NCBI RefSeq assembly: GCF_000764305.2
Contig: NW_025939466.1
Coordinates: 248,001-312,000 of the forward strand
Direction of reading: 5' to 3'
DNA from: Hyalella azteca
Taxonomy: Eukaryota > Arthropoda > Malacostraca > Amphipoda > Hyalellidae
DNA length: 64,000 nucleotides
Shown: in pieces, positions 10,865 through 21,041 of the stretch
Position numbering within the stretch: position 1 is the first letter of the stretch
Layout: each line of letters begins with the position of its first letter
Position numbers and translations under genes: made by a program
The notes under the pieces: generated by a model
Databases searched by the model: none
What the model saw: the letters and a program-made list of their open reading frames with translations, nothing else
What the model was told of the DNA's origin: nothing

Positions 10865-11830
10865 ATTGTGTTCAATTTTTTCAGTGATAAAATTCTTCTT
10901 GCAATGGCATGTGCATATTTTCTTAACTCATTTTGATGTAAACAAGAATTGAATATCATTCTGCATATAACCAGACTTATATGAACGTTTGTGCATCACA
11001 AATGACTGCCCTGACAGAATGACCATTTGGATTGAATTTTTCAGTCGAGTGACCTACTGAACATAGTAGGTCACTCTATGCTCAGTAGTGACCTAGATAG
11101 TACTGTCGAGTGACAGTACTATGTTATTTGCATACACTAAGATTGATAATTAGTTATTGTAGTAGTGATCGTGATTAGTTGTGTAGTAATGATTGTAGTA
11201 GTGCGGCTGAGAATATAAAAATTTGCAATTCTTTTAAACAATAATTGTCTGAAGCGTTCTTGCTCACCCATTCCTATTAGTATACATCCCAATTCTTTTT
11301 TTTTTAAACCCCGACTCAAATCCTGAAACGGAAAGTAAAATGTAGTTCCTATTTATATCCAGCCTGTAAGTCGTTCAATGGCAATAAATTTTACAAATTT
11401 ATGTGATAGCGATGAAAATTATCCTCGTTATGCTTTTCCAAGTCTGTCCGTACCAATAATACCATTGTACAATTATATTTGTTTAGATATTTTGTCGAAT
11501 TTCACGATCAATTGTCATGAGCGGAACCAATAATTTTGTCCGTTTTGACTGATGAGTGATATAGATCTTCGACCATCTCTAATTACTTTATTCCAAATAG
11601 ATAATTTTTGCCATGAATTCAGTTCCGTTAAGTCACCTACTATAACCGTTACCAAAAGTCACGACGGGCTGATCTGCAACGTAAATATAATATTATAGGA
11701 ATGTGAATCTTTTTCTTGATTTGAATGCTTGGATTGATTTTTATGTGGTAATTAATGACATGTCAATAATTATTGCACAGTGCGGCCTTAATAGGAATTA
11801 TTTACCTCTGATTTTTTATCACTATCATGT
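10865..11830. repeat. Left arm of a large imperfect inverted repeat
   Basis: Many blocks recur in reverse complement at 13800-14740. Examples are TTTTCTTAACTCATTTTGAT, the CAAATGACTGCCCTGACAGA region, AATACCATTGTACAATTATA, GTCACGACGGGC and ATGACATGTCAATAATTATT. The divergence indicates an old duplication. It could be the long terminal repeat of a foldback-type DNA element or two insertions in opposite orientation. Confidence 0.75.
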
Positions 11831-11869
11831 ATACAAAGATAACTATTTTTCAAAGTTTATGTCTCTTGT

Positions 11870-12215
11870 AAGCCTGGCACCAAAAATATATGGGGGCTAT
11901 GGGGGCGCGTATCCAGGATACATCTGGCACCAGAAAAATATTGGGGCTGTTGGGGCGCGTATCTAGGATACTTCTGGCACAACAAAAATATTGGGGCTGT
12001 TAGGACGCGTATCCAGGATATACTGTGGAACCGCAAAATATAGGGCGCATAACCAGAATACTTGTGGACACACAAATATATTTAGGTTGAAAGGGCGCGT
12101 GTCCACTATACCTTTGGCATCAAAATTGTATAATAGTTGCGGGGGAGCGTATCCAGGATACATATGGCACCGCAATACATTGGGACTGTTGGAGCGAGGT
12201 GAGTATACAGGAAAC
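11870..12215. repeat. Minisatellite, unit about 50-60 bp, around six degenerate copies
   Basis: Units follow the pattern GGCACCAxAAAAATATTGGGG, then CTGTTGGGGCGCGTATCCAG and GATAC. It lies just inside the left arm of the large inverted repeat. Confidence 0.8.
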
Positions 12216-12339
12216 TTATTTTGTCGAGATATTGTCCGAACCTGAAATTTAACTGTCAGTGAGAGAATTACATTATCATATAAAGTGAGGTAGTTTGGAT
12301 CCGAAACAAAATGGATTTAAAAATAATAGGCATTTAAAA

Positions 12340-12650
12340 ATTGCTTCTTAAAGACAACACTTCTAAAGAATACAGTGTCTCCGATGCTACACATCTACAA
12401 CGAATTTCTAACTTTAATTCCATATATTAAAAAAATTATTTTTAAAATTTTTCTTAATGTATGAAAAAATTTACATTTTCAAAATTATTTATTATGCAAA
12501 TTGATTCATGCATTGTCTCCGACTTTACGTAAGTGGACAAAATTTCAGATCGATTGGAGAGGTAGAAGTGTGTTGAATATCGATTATAAGACTTGTAGCA
12601 GGCAAACAAACAAACAACAAGAAGTGAAGCTAAAGAGAAGTGTTGTAATG
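12340..12650 (+). repeat. Dispersed repeat E1, copy 1
   Basis: It is similar to 41370-41640 in the same orientation. Shared stretches include AAAGACAACACTTCTAAAGA, GTGTCTCCGATG, CAAAATTATTTATT and TTTCAGATCGATTGGA. No coding capacity. Confidence 0.75.
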
Positions 12651-12659
12651 TGGTATATC

Positions 12660-13080
12660 CATTTCATTAGGAAAGGGACATAATCGGTACTTTTTCATTC
12701 TGAATTTCTATTAACATAGTTGGAGAAATAGACGAACTAAAATTTTCCGCTTCATCCAAAGATTCACTATCATTGTCACTATCAGTATCTAAATCACTCA
12801 ATGAAATCGTCATCAACGTTAGAAAGTTACCAGCATCGTGGCCACATCTTGCTGGATTTTCTACCATCTGGCAACACACAGCAGAGGACACAGCATCGAT
12901 CTGAGCATGCATTTTTAAAGTTTGGAACTCTACAACTATATTATTCAATAAAAATATTTGCTGCTACCACAGAAAAATGGGATATCTGAACTTTTAACAC
13001 AACAAACGGAACACCGGGAATACTTAATTACAAATCGTCAATCTAAAATTAGCATATCCTAAAATTTCGGTCAAATCACC
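12660..13080 (-). other. Unassigned stretch next to the retroelement relic
   Basis: A minus-strand frame (12667-12948) contains an acidic serine/aspartate-rich run, DLDTDSDNDSESLDEAENF. I do not recognise it. It may belong to the same decayed element. Confidence 0.3.
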
Positions 13081-13790
13081 GCTTAGACCAGTTAGAAACT
13101 TTCCACTAAAATCCATAATTTTCAAATTTGGATTCCGCTGCTTCAGCAATCGTAGTGTATTATCAAACAAACTTGAGCACCTGTATCATCGAGAGCACAG
13201 AACTGAACACCATCAGCTTCTACTGTACAGCTGGGGTCCGAAGTCCGAACATTTTGATTAGTAATAATTTTTGACGAACTAGTTACCTGTCATCTTTCTC
13301 TATCAGATCACACTTATATTATTTCACAGCATTTGGATGACAAAAATGTACATTATTAAAATTACTTTCATCTCGGCTACGGCTCTGTATCCTGTCAAAC
13401 AGGGGGTTAAAATGAATACCTGACTTGCATTGTAGGTGCAAAATGACAGGATCTGAATCAACACGTTCTCTATAAGTGATTGGTCGTTGAGTTCCATAAT
13501 GTACCTGAATTTCTACTTGGTACATCTTACAAGCGATTAACATTAATTCACGGCGAGGTAACTGACCAGCTTGTCCATAATCCACATCTGATGTTTAAAT
13601 TATTAATCGAGCTTTATATTAAATTCCTCTGCATTGTCGGCCAAATAATCTCTCAGTTTCACTCTAAGGCTAAGAGGACTGTCTGGAATTGGGCATCTCA
13701 ATAACTTAGACAAAGGAATATTGCCTCATATATTATCACCTCCGCCTTTGCCTGGATAATAAACTTCAATCCATCTGGCAAGTTATAATT
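13080..13790 (-). pseudogene. Decayed retroelement: OTU-like protease plus retropepsin traces
   Basis: On the minus strand, frames read LLRCPIPDSPLSLRVKLRDY then, after a frameshift, WxMDYGQAGQLPRRELMLIA, and end LHLQCKSGIHFNPLFDR. The GIHFNPL block with its histidine and the acidic/aromatic WxDYGQ block fit the second half of an OTU-type cysteine protease. Downstream, a different frame reads ADGVQFCALDDTGAQVCLI, an aspartic-protease (DTGA) motif. OTU domains are known beside the retropepsin in some arthropod Ty3/gypsy-like elements, and that is my inferred source. Frameshifts and stops show that it is dead. No reverse transcriptase is recognisable here. Confidence 0.55.
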
Positions 13791-13799
13791 ACTAATTCC

Positions 13800-14740
13800 T
13801 ATTATATAGGAATTGGTCCTATTAAAATAAAATAGGTCCTATTAATGGCGCACTGCGCAATAATTATTGACATGTCATTTGGTAACACATCAGAATCGAC
13901 ACAAGCATTCAAATCAAGAAAATGATTCGCATTCCTGCAATATTTTATATTTTCATCGCAGATATGCCCGTCGTGACTTTTGGTAACGGTTGTTGTAGGT
14001 GACTTAACGGAACAGAATTCAAAGCAAAAATGCTCGATTTGGACTATAGTAATTAGAGGAGTTTTAAGATCTTTATCGCTCAGCAGACAGAACAAACAAA
14101 ATTATTGATTCCGTGCATGACAATTGATCAAGAAATTCGACAAAATATCTTGCCATATATAATTGTACAATGGTATTAGTGGTAAGGACAGACTTGGGAA
14201 AGCACAAATATAATTATAGTCGTTATCGCATAAATTTGTTAGATTTATTTCGAGCGAACGACTTCAAGCTGGAATAAAGCTAGAATTTCATTACCTACCG
14301 ATTCACGATCTGCGTTGGGTTTAAAAAAAGAATTGTAACGAAATCGGAAGGATGCAAATAAGAATGTATGAGCAAGAATGCTGCAGTCAATTATTGTTTT
14401 AAATGAACTGCAAATTCTTATATTCCCAATTGCTCCGAAAATTCAATGGTCTTATGAAAACAAGAAATTTTCAAAGGTGAAGTTCATAAAGGGTCACTAC
14501 TGTAATAACTAATTTATAAATCTTAGCGTATGCAAATGGCATAATACTGTCAAAAACACTCAGTTGTTCGCTCGATTGTAGGAATCACTTCAAATGGTCA
14601 TTCTGTCAGGGCAGGCATTTGTGATGCACAAACGTTCATATAAGTGTGGATACATGCAGAATGATATTCAATTCTTGCTTACATCAAAATGAGTTAAGAA
14701 AATATGAACATTCCATTGCAAGAAGAATTTTTAGTTAATT
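13800..14740. repeat. Right arm of the large imperfect inverted repeat
   Basis: It is the reverse-complement partner of 10865-11830, with internal indels (an ~80-bp segment of the left arm near 10820-10870 has no partner here). Short frames on each arm are similar at the protein level but broken, and I do not recognise the product. Confidence 0.75.
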
Positions 14741-15690
14741 TCCAAAGAAAATTTGTTGAGAACTGCTCTGTAGCCAAGCACTTGACAGAGTTGACTAACG
14801 GCCCTGTAGAGAAAGTATTTGATTGTACGCCAGAAATGAATAAGCTAGCTTATATGAATCGTTGAAGAATGCACTTTTGAAGGATGCATCCTTGATTGGC
14901 TATGAAATCAGTAAAATTGGTGCCACATCATGAGCAAAATAGGGAGTTATATTGGTTAGAATTACGTGTTGAATAGAGGCCTTCGATGTAGGTGCAAGTA
15001 CGATCACCATCCCTTCTACTGCAGGAACATTTATTTAATATTATATGAAAAAAGTTCGAATACATAAAAAATTTGCATTTAATTCTGAAATATCGTCGGG
15101 CTGGTTGATGTGCGTATGAAATCGGCACTGTGCACTGTGTCGTCATGCATATTTACATCGAATTAGATGCCAGGACGTCAAACTCATGCAGAAATTCCTG
15201 CTTTTGCTCATATCGAACATGCGTGTTGCATGAGAGTTCTATGGTTGTTCATTCGGGCCGATATGTGCCAACTAGTTTCTGTAATTTTAGGATAGAAGTT
15301 CATTCAAAAGATTGTTTTCCATGACAACAAACAGGATTACGAGTGGTGATATGAGTTAAGGTTTAAATGAACAGTGAATTGATTGGAGCGAAGGCACGTT
15401 CCATGGAATTCCTGCACGTAATGCAGGTCTCCAGGTGAGTGAAGAACTGATGCCTTGAAGAGTTTAAATATAATATATTGAATTGACTTGATATGTGTGA
15501 ACCAGTTTAACTTGATCAAATACATGTTTGGAAACGGCCGCTGACAATGACGGCACCAATTTATGACGGCATGACTGGCAACAGGACAACTCATATGATT
15601 ATGAGACCACATGAATAAAGTAGGTAATATTGAAAGTAGGTAATATTGAACAGGTATTATGCATAGATGCTAAGAATGCTAAGAATGCGG
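14741..15690. other. No gene recognised
   Basis: Short frames only. A plus-strand run just after the right arm (14757-14860) reads as a plausible peptide containing VAKHLTELTNGPVEKVFDCT before a stop. I cannot identify it. Confidence 0.4.
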
Positions 15691-16560
15691 CGCCGTTGTT
15701 TCGAGACCGTGGGAAAGGTTAGTTTACATTGAACGTTGGCGCTCAGCGCGAGGGACATTCCTTTCCAGGAATGTGGCGTCGGTTCGAGGGAATTAGGCTT
15801 AACTGTGGGCGACTCTAGCGTATATAAGGACCTGAGAATTCGCGCCAAGGGTTGTTGGTTCTAAGGAGTTGACCGTCGCGCACGTACGGTCTGCAGTCAG
15901 CGGGCGTAACGGCTGCGGCCGTCAGGCCGGCGGTGTTACCATTTTCGAACATTGACGGTTGACGGTCGCGAGAAACCCAGACTTATCGAAGCAGCCAAGA
16001 TCCCTGTGAGCGCGTCAAACATGTACAATGGACGGCTACGACTTTAACATATTATACGGTCAACATCATCGCTACGGCTGCGACTCAGCCGTGAGACAAC
16101 GCGAGCAGCCACGAGTTGTACAACGATAATAACGCACGTCATCAGAAGATCTAAGTTTCGAGCTCTACACAAGAATCATCAGTACGATACGGTCACGATT
16201 TCCATCAAGAAGAAGCGGTACGATTGCATTTATCTTCAACCACCGAAGCACCGCATTGAGCCGAAGTAACATCATCGACGATGAAGACTACGCCACTATT
16301 CTGAAGTACGGTCGTTGTAAAACAACCTACGGCCAGACTGGCCGTGTGGCATCTATATCAGCGAGATACGACAGCTAGGAAGAAAGAGCAACTGTGAAGA
16401 GAGACGCGCGGTACAGCTGCAGTACGGCCACTTTAAATACGGCTGCAATGCGCGGTGACAGCCGCGGTACGGTCGCTGAACACACGACCGTGACCGGGTG
16501 CGCGAGTTACGGTCGTTGACAACTGTCATACGCATTTGAACTGCAACGGATCACACGCTT
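15690..16560 (+). other. GC-rich block with TATA box and recurring TACGGYYGC motif
   Basis: This block is clearly richer in G+C than its surroundings. A TATATAAG at 15821 could start a transcript. From about 15885 to 16520 a short motif of the form TACGGTCGTTG or TACGGCTGC recurs a dozen times with variation. No long frame is open. It could be the leader or LTR of a retroelement. Confidence 0.4.
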
Positions 16561-17618
16561 TTTCCGGTAATATTAGATGATTTAATGGACTTTTGATTGG
16601 ACTTTTGATTGTGATCAGATTACATTTTTCAAGTACTAGAGATTTTTTGTTAACGTAGGATGTGAACTTAAATTTCCCAATTTAATGTGAAATGTATCAG
16701 TGTTTCATTAATACCCTCTCTTTGTACTATATTTGCCATAACCTGTCCAAAAAGAGAACCGTATATCATCGTGCCAAATCAAGTGCCACTCGGCAAACCA
16801 CCTGACAAAACGATAAGTAACGAATACCGGTATCTTGAACCTGAACCTGATCGTAACGTAAAATTGGTGGAGTAATCACTCCGATTCTCCAACTTTAAAA
16901 TATATGAGACGCTAAGAAACGTCTCTCTTTTATTATATATATTTTTCCTATTTAATCACACAATTCAAACCAGCGTTCGTGTCGACGCCCACCCATGATT
17001 GATGAATGGTTTCATTGAACTGAATGTGACTCAAGTAGAAAATTCCCACTAAACATAAGATTTGCTTCTCGTTTTTTAATGGAAATATATGGTCAAAACT
17101 CAATGCACAAAAGATCAGAGTACATGAATTTGCGCCACGAGCAATAGCAAAGTGATGAGACAAATAAAGCTGATAAGTTGAGAGCGATGGACCGCAATTT
17201 GCTCTACTGCATGCAAGTTATGCTACCGTTGATATTCCAGGCATTATCTTCATCAAATTTCGAGTTTTCACCTGTTAATTTCAGGCATTGCAACAACGAA
17301 GTTGCCACCCTTTTATTCGTACTTCCGTGCAGATAATGTACCCATAACTCCATCTACAAATTAAACAATGAAAAAGCTACAATGAAAGTTATTTTTCCAT
17401 TCATTTATTCACACCTCTCTTCTCCATGCCTTCGACTCAAAATGCCGTAGCGTCGACACCTCATCCCGAAACATGATGCAGTTTGTTGCTCATTCTTCCT
17501 CGTCCATGGGGTGTGAGTGGCCATATTCGCGGTATGATAATATCGCGAACATAACAAATAGAACTGTTAAATATTTCTTACTTTTTGTAATTACGAAAGT
17601 CATAAAGATGCATGTGCG
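16561..17618. other. No gene recognised
   Basis: AT-rich, with short frames only. A small inverted repeat (GAGACGCTAAGAAACGTCTC) sits at 16904-16923 before a T-rich run. Confidence 0.5.
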
Positions 17619-17630
17619 TGAAGCTTTATG
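17619..17630. repeat. LINE target-site duplication, 3' side
   Basis: TGAAGCTTTATG, identical to 21030-21041. Confidence 0.85.
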
Positions 17631-17651
17631 GTTGTTGTTGTTGTAGCAACG

Positions 17652-18326
17652 TCAACCACTATCCGTCCCGAGGCCGATGAAGCGCGCCACATCGATTGGC
17701 CGCGTCCAAAGATCGAGCGTTGAAAGTTGTGTCGGCTTAGCCGGGCAGTTGAACAAATGTTGTACGTCGTGTGGGCCGATTCCACAATTCGGACATACGT
17801 TGTTGACGTTGGTGTCGATTCGGCTCTTATAGATGTTGAGCAGGTGGCACCATACCGACCGTAGCTGGGCCAAAGTGGTCCTGGTTGCGCGCGGTAACCG
17901 ATGTTCCTCCTCGGCGATGGGTGGTGGGTAGCCTCCGAGCCCCACGTTCGGCTTGTAACCGGCTATTCCGTCTGCTACTGCTCGTCTGTGTATATTCTTC
18001 AGGCATTGTTTGTATTGTGTGTGATCGACGTTGAGTACTCGTATGTATTGACCAATTTCGTACAAGTAGGATGTTACATCTTTCCTGATATTTCTTTGCG
18101 GTCGCGGTTGTGTGACGATGTTCCGATTTGGGTGTAGGGGTTGATGGCACGCTAATAGGTATTGACGGGACAGGAGTCGTTGTGTTGTTTGACGGGTAGT
18201 AGTTTCGTTTCTGCATGCAGGTGATCTATGTCGGACATGAGGTGACAACCGGTGACGACTCGCAACGCGGTGTTCTGCGCTGATTGTAGAGTTGTCCAAT
18301 TTGACGAGCTCAGCTGTGGCGTCCAA
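17652..18326 (-). pseudogene. LINE ORF2 C-terminal region with cysteine knuckle
   Basis: This is frame-shifted relative to the RT. It contains EHRLPRATRTTLAQLRSVWC, then CPNCGIGPHDVQHLFNCPA and DLWTRPIDVARFIGL. The CxxC...H...C block before a conserved DLW..P tail is characteristic of Jockey/CR1-group LINEs. Confidence 0.85.
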
Positions 18327-19985
18327 ATAGATGCAGCATAGTTGGTGACACTGCGTCCGATGGCTTTGTACGTGGTCAGCAATGTTTCTTTATCTTTGCC
18401 CCATGTGCTTCCGGCCAGCGATTTCAGTACGTTGTTGCGGGATCGCAATCGGTTACGTACGTGGTTGGCGTGGGCGGAAAACATCATCATGTTGTCGAAA
18501 ATGACGCCAAGTATTTTGGGGTTTTTGAAAGTTGGGATTCGGCGTCCGGCGACGGATACGTTCAGTTCTTGTCTAACTTCAGCCGTCCACGTTGTGAAAA
18601 GTGTGGCGGTCGATTTTTCGGTTGAGAGTTGTAGGTTTCTTGTGGTGAAAAAGTCGTGGAGTATCGTCAAATAGCCTTCGATTTTGGTGCATAGCTCCGC
18701 AACGTCTGGCCCAGTCGCCAGGATCGTGCAATCGTCGGCGTACGATACAATGTTGATACCGGCTGGCGGCGGTGGCAGTTTCGAAAGGTAGTGGTTGAAC
18801 AGAGTGGGCGATAAGACTCCGCCTTGTGGGACGCCTTGTTTGATTTTTCGGGCTTTCGATTTGACGCTCCGAAATTCGACGAACGATTGACGACCTCGCA
18901 GATAGTTGCACAGCCAGCGTCTTATCGACGATGGTAGCGTTGAGTCGAAAACGTCTTGAAGTAGGATGGCGTGATATACCGTGTCGAAGGCTTTCGACAA
19001 GTCGAGTGCGACTAAGACGGTGCGGTGGGCGGGTTTGCGCTGATTCAGTCCATTCGTGATTTGGTGTGTAATCAAGTGTAGTGCGGTGGTTGTGCTGTAA
19101 TTTTTCCGAAAGCCACGCTGGTGTTGTTTTGGCTGGAAATGTTCGTTAATCACGGGTAGGATCACCGATTCGAGGATCTTGGCAACGGGCGAAAGTAGGG
19201 TGATCGGCCGATAAGACGTGCCTTGATCGGTGGGCTTGCCTGGTTAGGGTATTGGGATGACGCGTCCGGCTTTCCAGATATCCGGGATGACCGACGATGC
19301 GAGTGAAAGCTTGAACACGTCCGTGAGGTATCGAAGGCCTTTCGCGCCAACGTGCTTGAGTACAATGGTGGAGATACCGTCGGGTCCGAGTGCTTTTTGC
19401 ATGTAGAGTGTGGAAGTCTCGGACGGTTTTCCGTTGGTTTCGGTTTTGTTTGGTAGGGTGTTCGGTGAATTGGCGACTGAAGAGCGTGGCGCATTTTTTG
19501 GCGTTGTTGATCGAAACGCCACCAAAGGCGATCGCGGCGTTGTCGCTTCGTTTGATGGGGTTGGACAGCGCTTTGATTGTCGACCAAAGTTTTTTGACGC
19601 CTTTGCCGAAGTTGCAATCTTCCAAGTGTTCGGTCCATTTCTTGCGACGGTGTTCGTCAACTAAGCGTCGGATTTCGATGTTCAGTTGTTGAATGCGGTT
19701 ATCTGCTGGGTTGGCAGAGCGGATCGAGTCGCGTTCGTCGGCAAGTATGGCTGCCGCTGTTGGGAAATTCGGCCGAACACTTGGGATGCGTACGGCAGGA
19801 ATATGGTGTGCCATCGCTTTGCAAATGATTTTTCGGTAGGTTCGTTCAGCGTCGACCACATTGGTGGGTAGTTGTATTTTGGCGAATTCTGTTTCTGTTT
19901 CGGTCAATAAATGCTGGCCAGTCGGCCTTGTTGAAATTGATGAACGTACGACGCTCGGATGAGATGAACTGGGCAGCGCGTTCAA
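18152..19985 (-). pseudogene. LINE reverse transcriptase domain
   Basis: A spacer region (19146-19985) is in one frame. The RT proper runs in another frame from about 19660 to 18152: GPDGISTIVLKH, a TAA at 19244-19246, YRPITLLSPVAKILE, QRGFRKNYSTTTAL, ALDLSKAFDTV (first catalytic Asp), KQGVPQGGVLSPTLF and SYADDCTIL (catalytic YADD), then the thumb. The stop and frameshift make it non-functional. Confidence 0.9.
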
Positions 19986-20923
19986 TTGCGATGTGAATCG
20001 GCAGGTGATAGGAGCCCAGCGTGAGGGCAGTTGACCAGTCCGTACTGGTCAGGAGCAATGGGCTGGCAAGGCTGACGTCGGGTGAGCTGGTGCTGTTTCC
20101 AGTGACTCGTGTTTGTGATTGTCCGTTTAGAATTGTGAAGAAGCTGTCGTCGATTTGCTGTGCGATTGAGGTACCACGCTGATCGTTGGCGAGGTTCGAG
20201 TGCCACGCTTCGTGGTGCGCGTTAAAATCGCCCAGGACGAGAGCATCTTCTTTCGTCAGCAAGTGCTTTATCGATTGGGCGTAGCCGGGGTCACAACTGG
20301 TCGTTGGCGGGATATAGATGTTGTAGATGAGAATTTCGGTTTTTGCCGGACGTGATGGCAACAGCCATCTGTTCCAGATGCGCGTCAGCTGCGTTCGGCT
20401 TTGGTGCTTCAACGACGCGATATGTCACGGCTTTATGAATCATGAAGGCGAGGCCTCCGCCGTTGTTGTGCGTTCTGTCGCGTCGTATAATCGTATAATT
20501 ACCGGATCGTTGTAGATTTGATCGAGCGGTAAGTTTTGTTTCTTGGAGAGCACAGAGACGTATGCCGTTGCTTTCCAAGTAGTTGGTGATTTCAGCTAGT
20601 TTGCTCGTCAGGCCGTTGCAATTGAATTGCAATATGTGGAAGGCCACGGGTGTGTGATGCTGAGAGGGTTTGTGAGCTGCCGGAACGGGCTGTTGACAGC
20701 AGGGTGCAGTGAAATTCGGGTTCCAGGCGTTCCTCTTTGGTAGTGATGAGCATTTGCGATAATGGCACCATTGTTGGCATTTGTTGCATTTTACGGAAGT
20801 GGAGTTTTTGCGGATGATGAGTTTGCAGACGGAGCAGTTCCAAACCGGGGGGCCCGAGTTCGGTTCAATGCCGGCCATTAACAAAAGCGATCGGAGCAGC
20901 CCGGCTGGCGTAGGTCGCTCCAC
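19846..20923 (-). pseudogene. LINE zinc finger and APE-like endonuclease domain
   Basis: The N-terminus has CSVCKLI...CNKCQQWCHYRKC (PHD-like). The endonuclease follows, with LQFNCNGL, CALQETKL (catalytic Glu) and, after a frameshift near 20300-20400, VLGDFNAHHEAW and LGSYHLPI. In active enzymes the last block is SDHLP, so the catalytic Asp is replaced by Tyr. It would nick target DNA to prime reverse transcription if intact. Confidence 0.85.
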
Positions 20924-21029
20924 GGACCAAAAAACGACCCGATGGTTGACGTTGAGGTGACGATCCTTGGTCTAAGCGCAGTAACGCATCGAGTGGCTCC
21001 GGTACGTAGACCCGATCGTCGTGAGAGCC

Positions 21030-21041
21030 TGAAGCTTTATG
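21030..21041. repeat. LINE target-site duplication, 5' side
   Basis: TGAAGCTTTATG, identical to 17619-17630. A partly palindromic GAAGCTTCATGG follows. Confidence 0.85.

Larger units (their letters stand above)
17631..21029 (-). mobile_element. Non-LTR retrotransposon (Jockey/CR1-like), dead copy
   Basis: A minus-strand element with, in order, a PHD-like zinc finger, an APE-type endonuclease, a reverse transcriptase with YADD, and a C-terminal CCHC-like knuckle. Its 3' end carries a short CAA repeat. Both ends are flanked by TGAAGCTTTATG (17619-17630 and 21030-21041), a 12-bp target-site duplication that fixes the boundaries. Four frame changes and one in-frame stop disrupt the single long ORF. 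No gag-like ORF1 is present, so the copy is either 5'-truncated or from a family without one. Confidence 0.9.

Noticed and set aside
11857..12245. Several frames across 11.86-12.25 kb
   Set aside because: All lie within the 50-60 bp minisatellite and repeat its unit.
16687..16875. 62-codon frame considered as the missing atlastin C-terminal exon
   Set aside because: It lacks the paired membrane helices expected and has no acceptor in the required phase.
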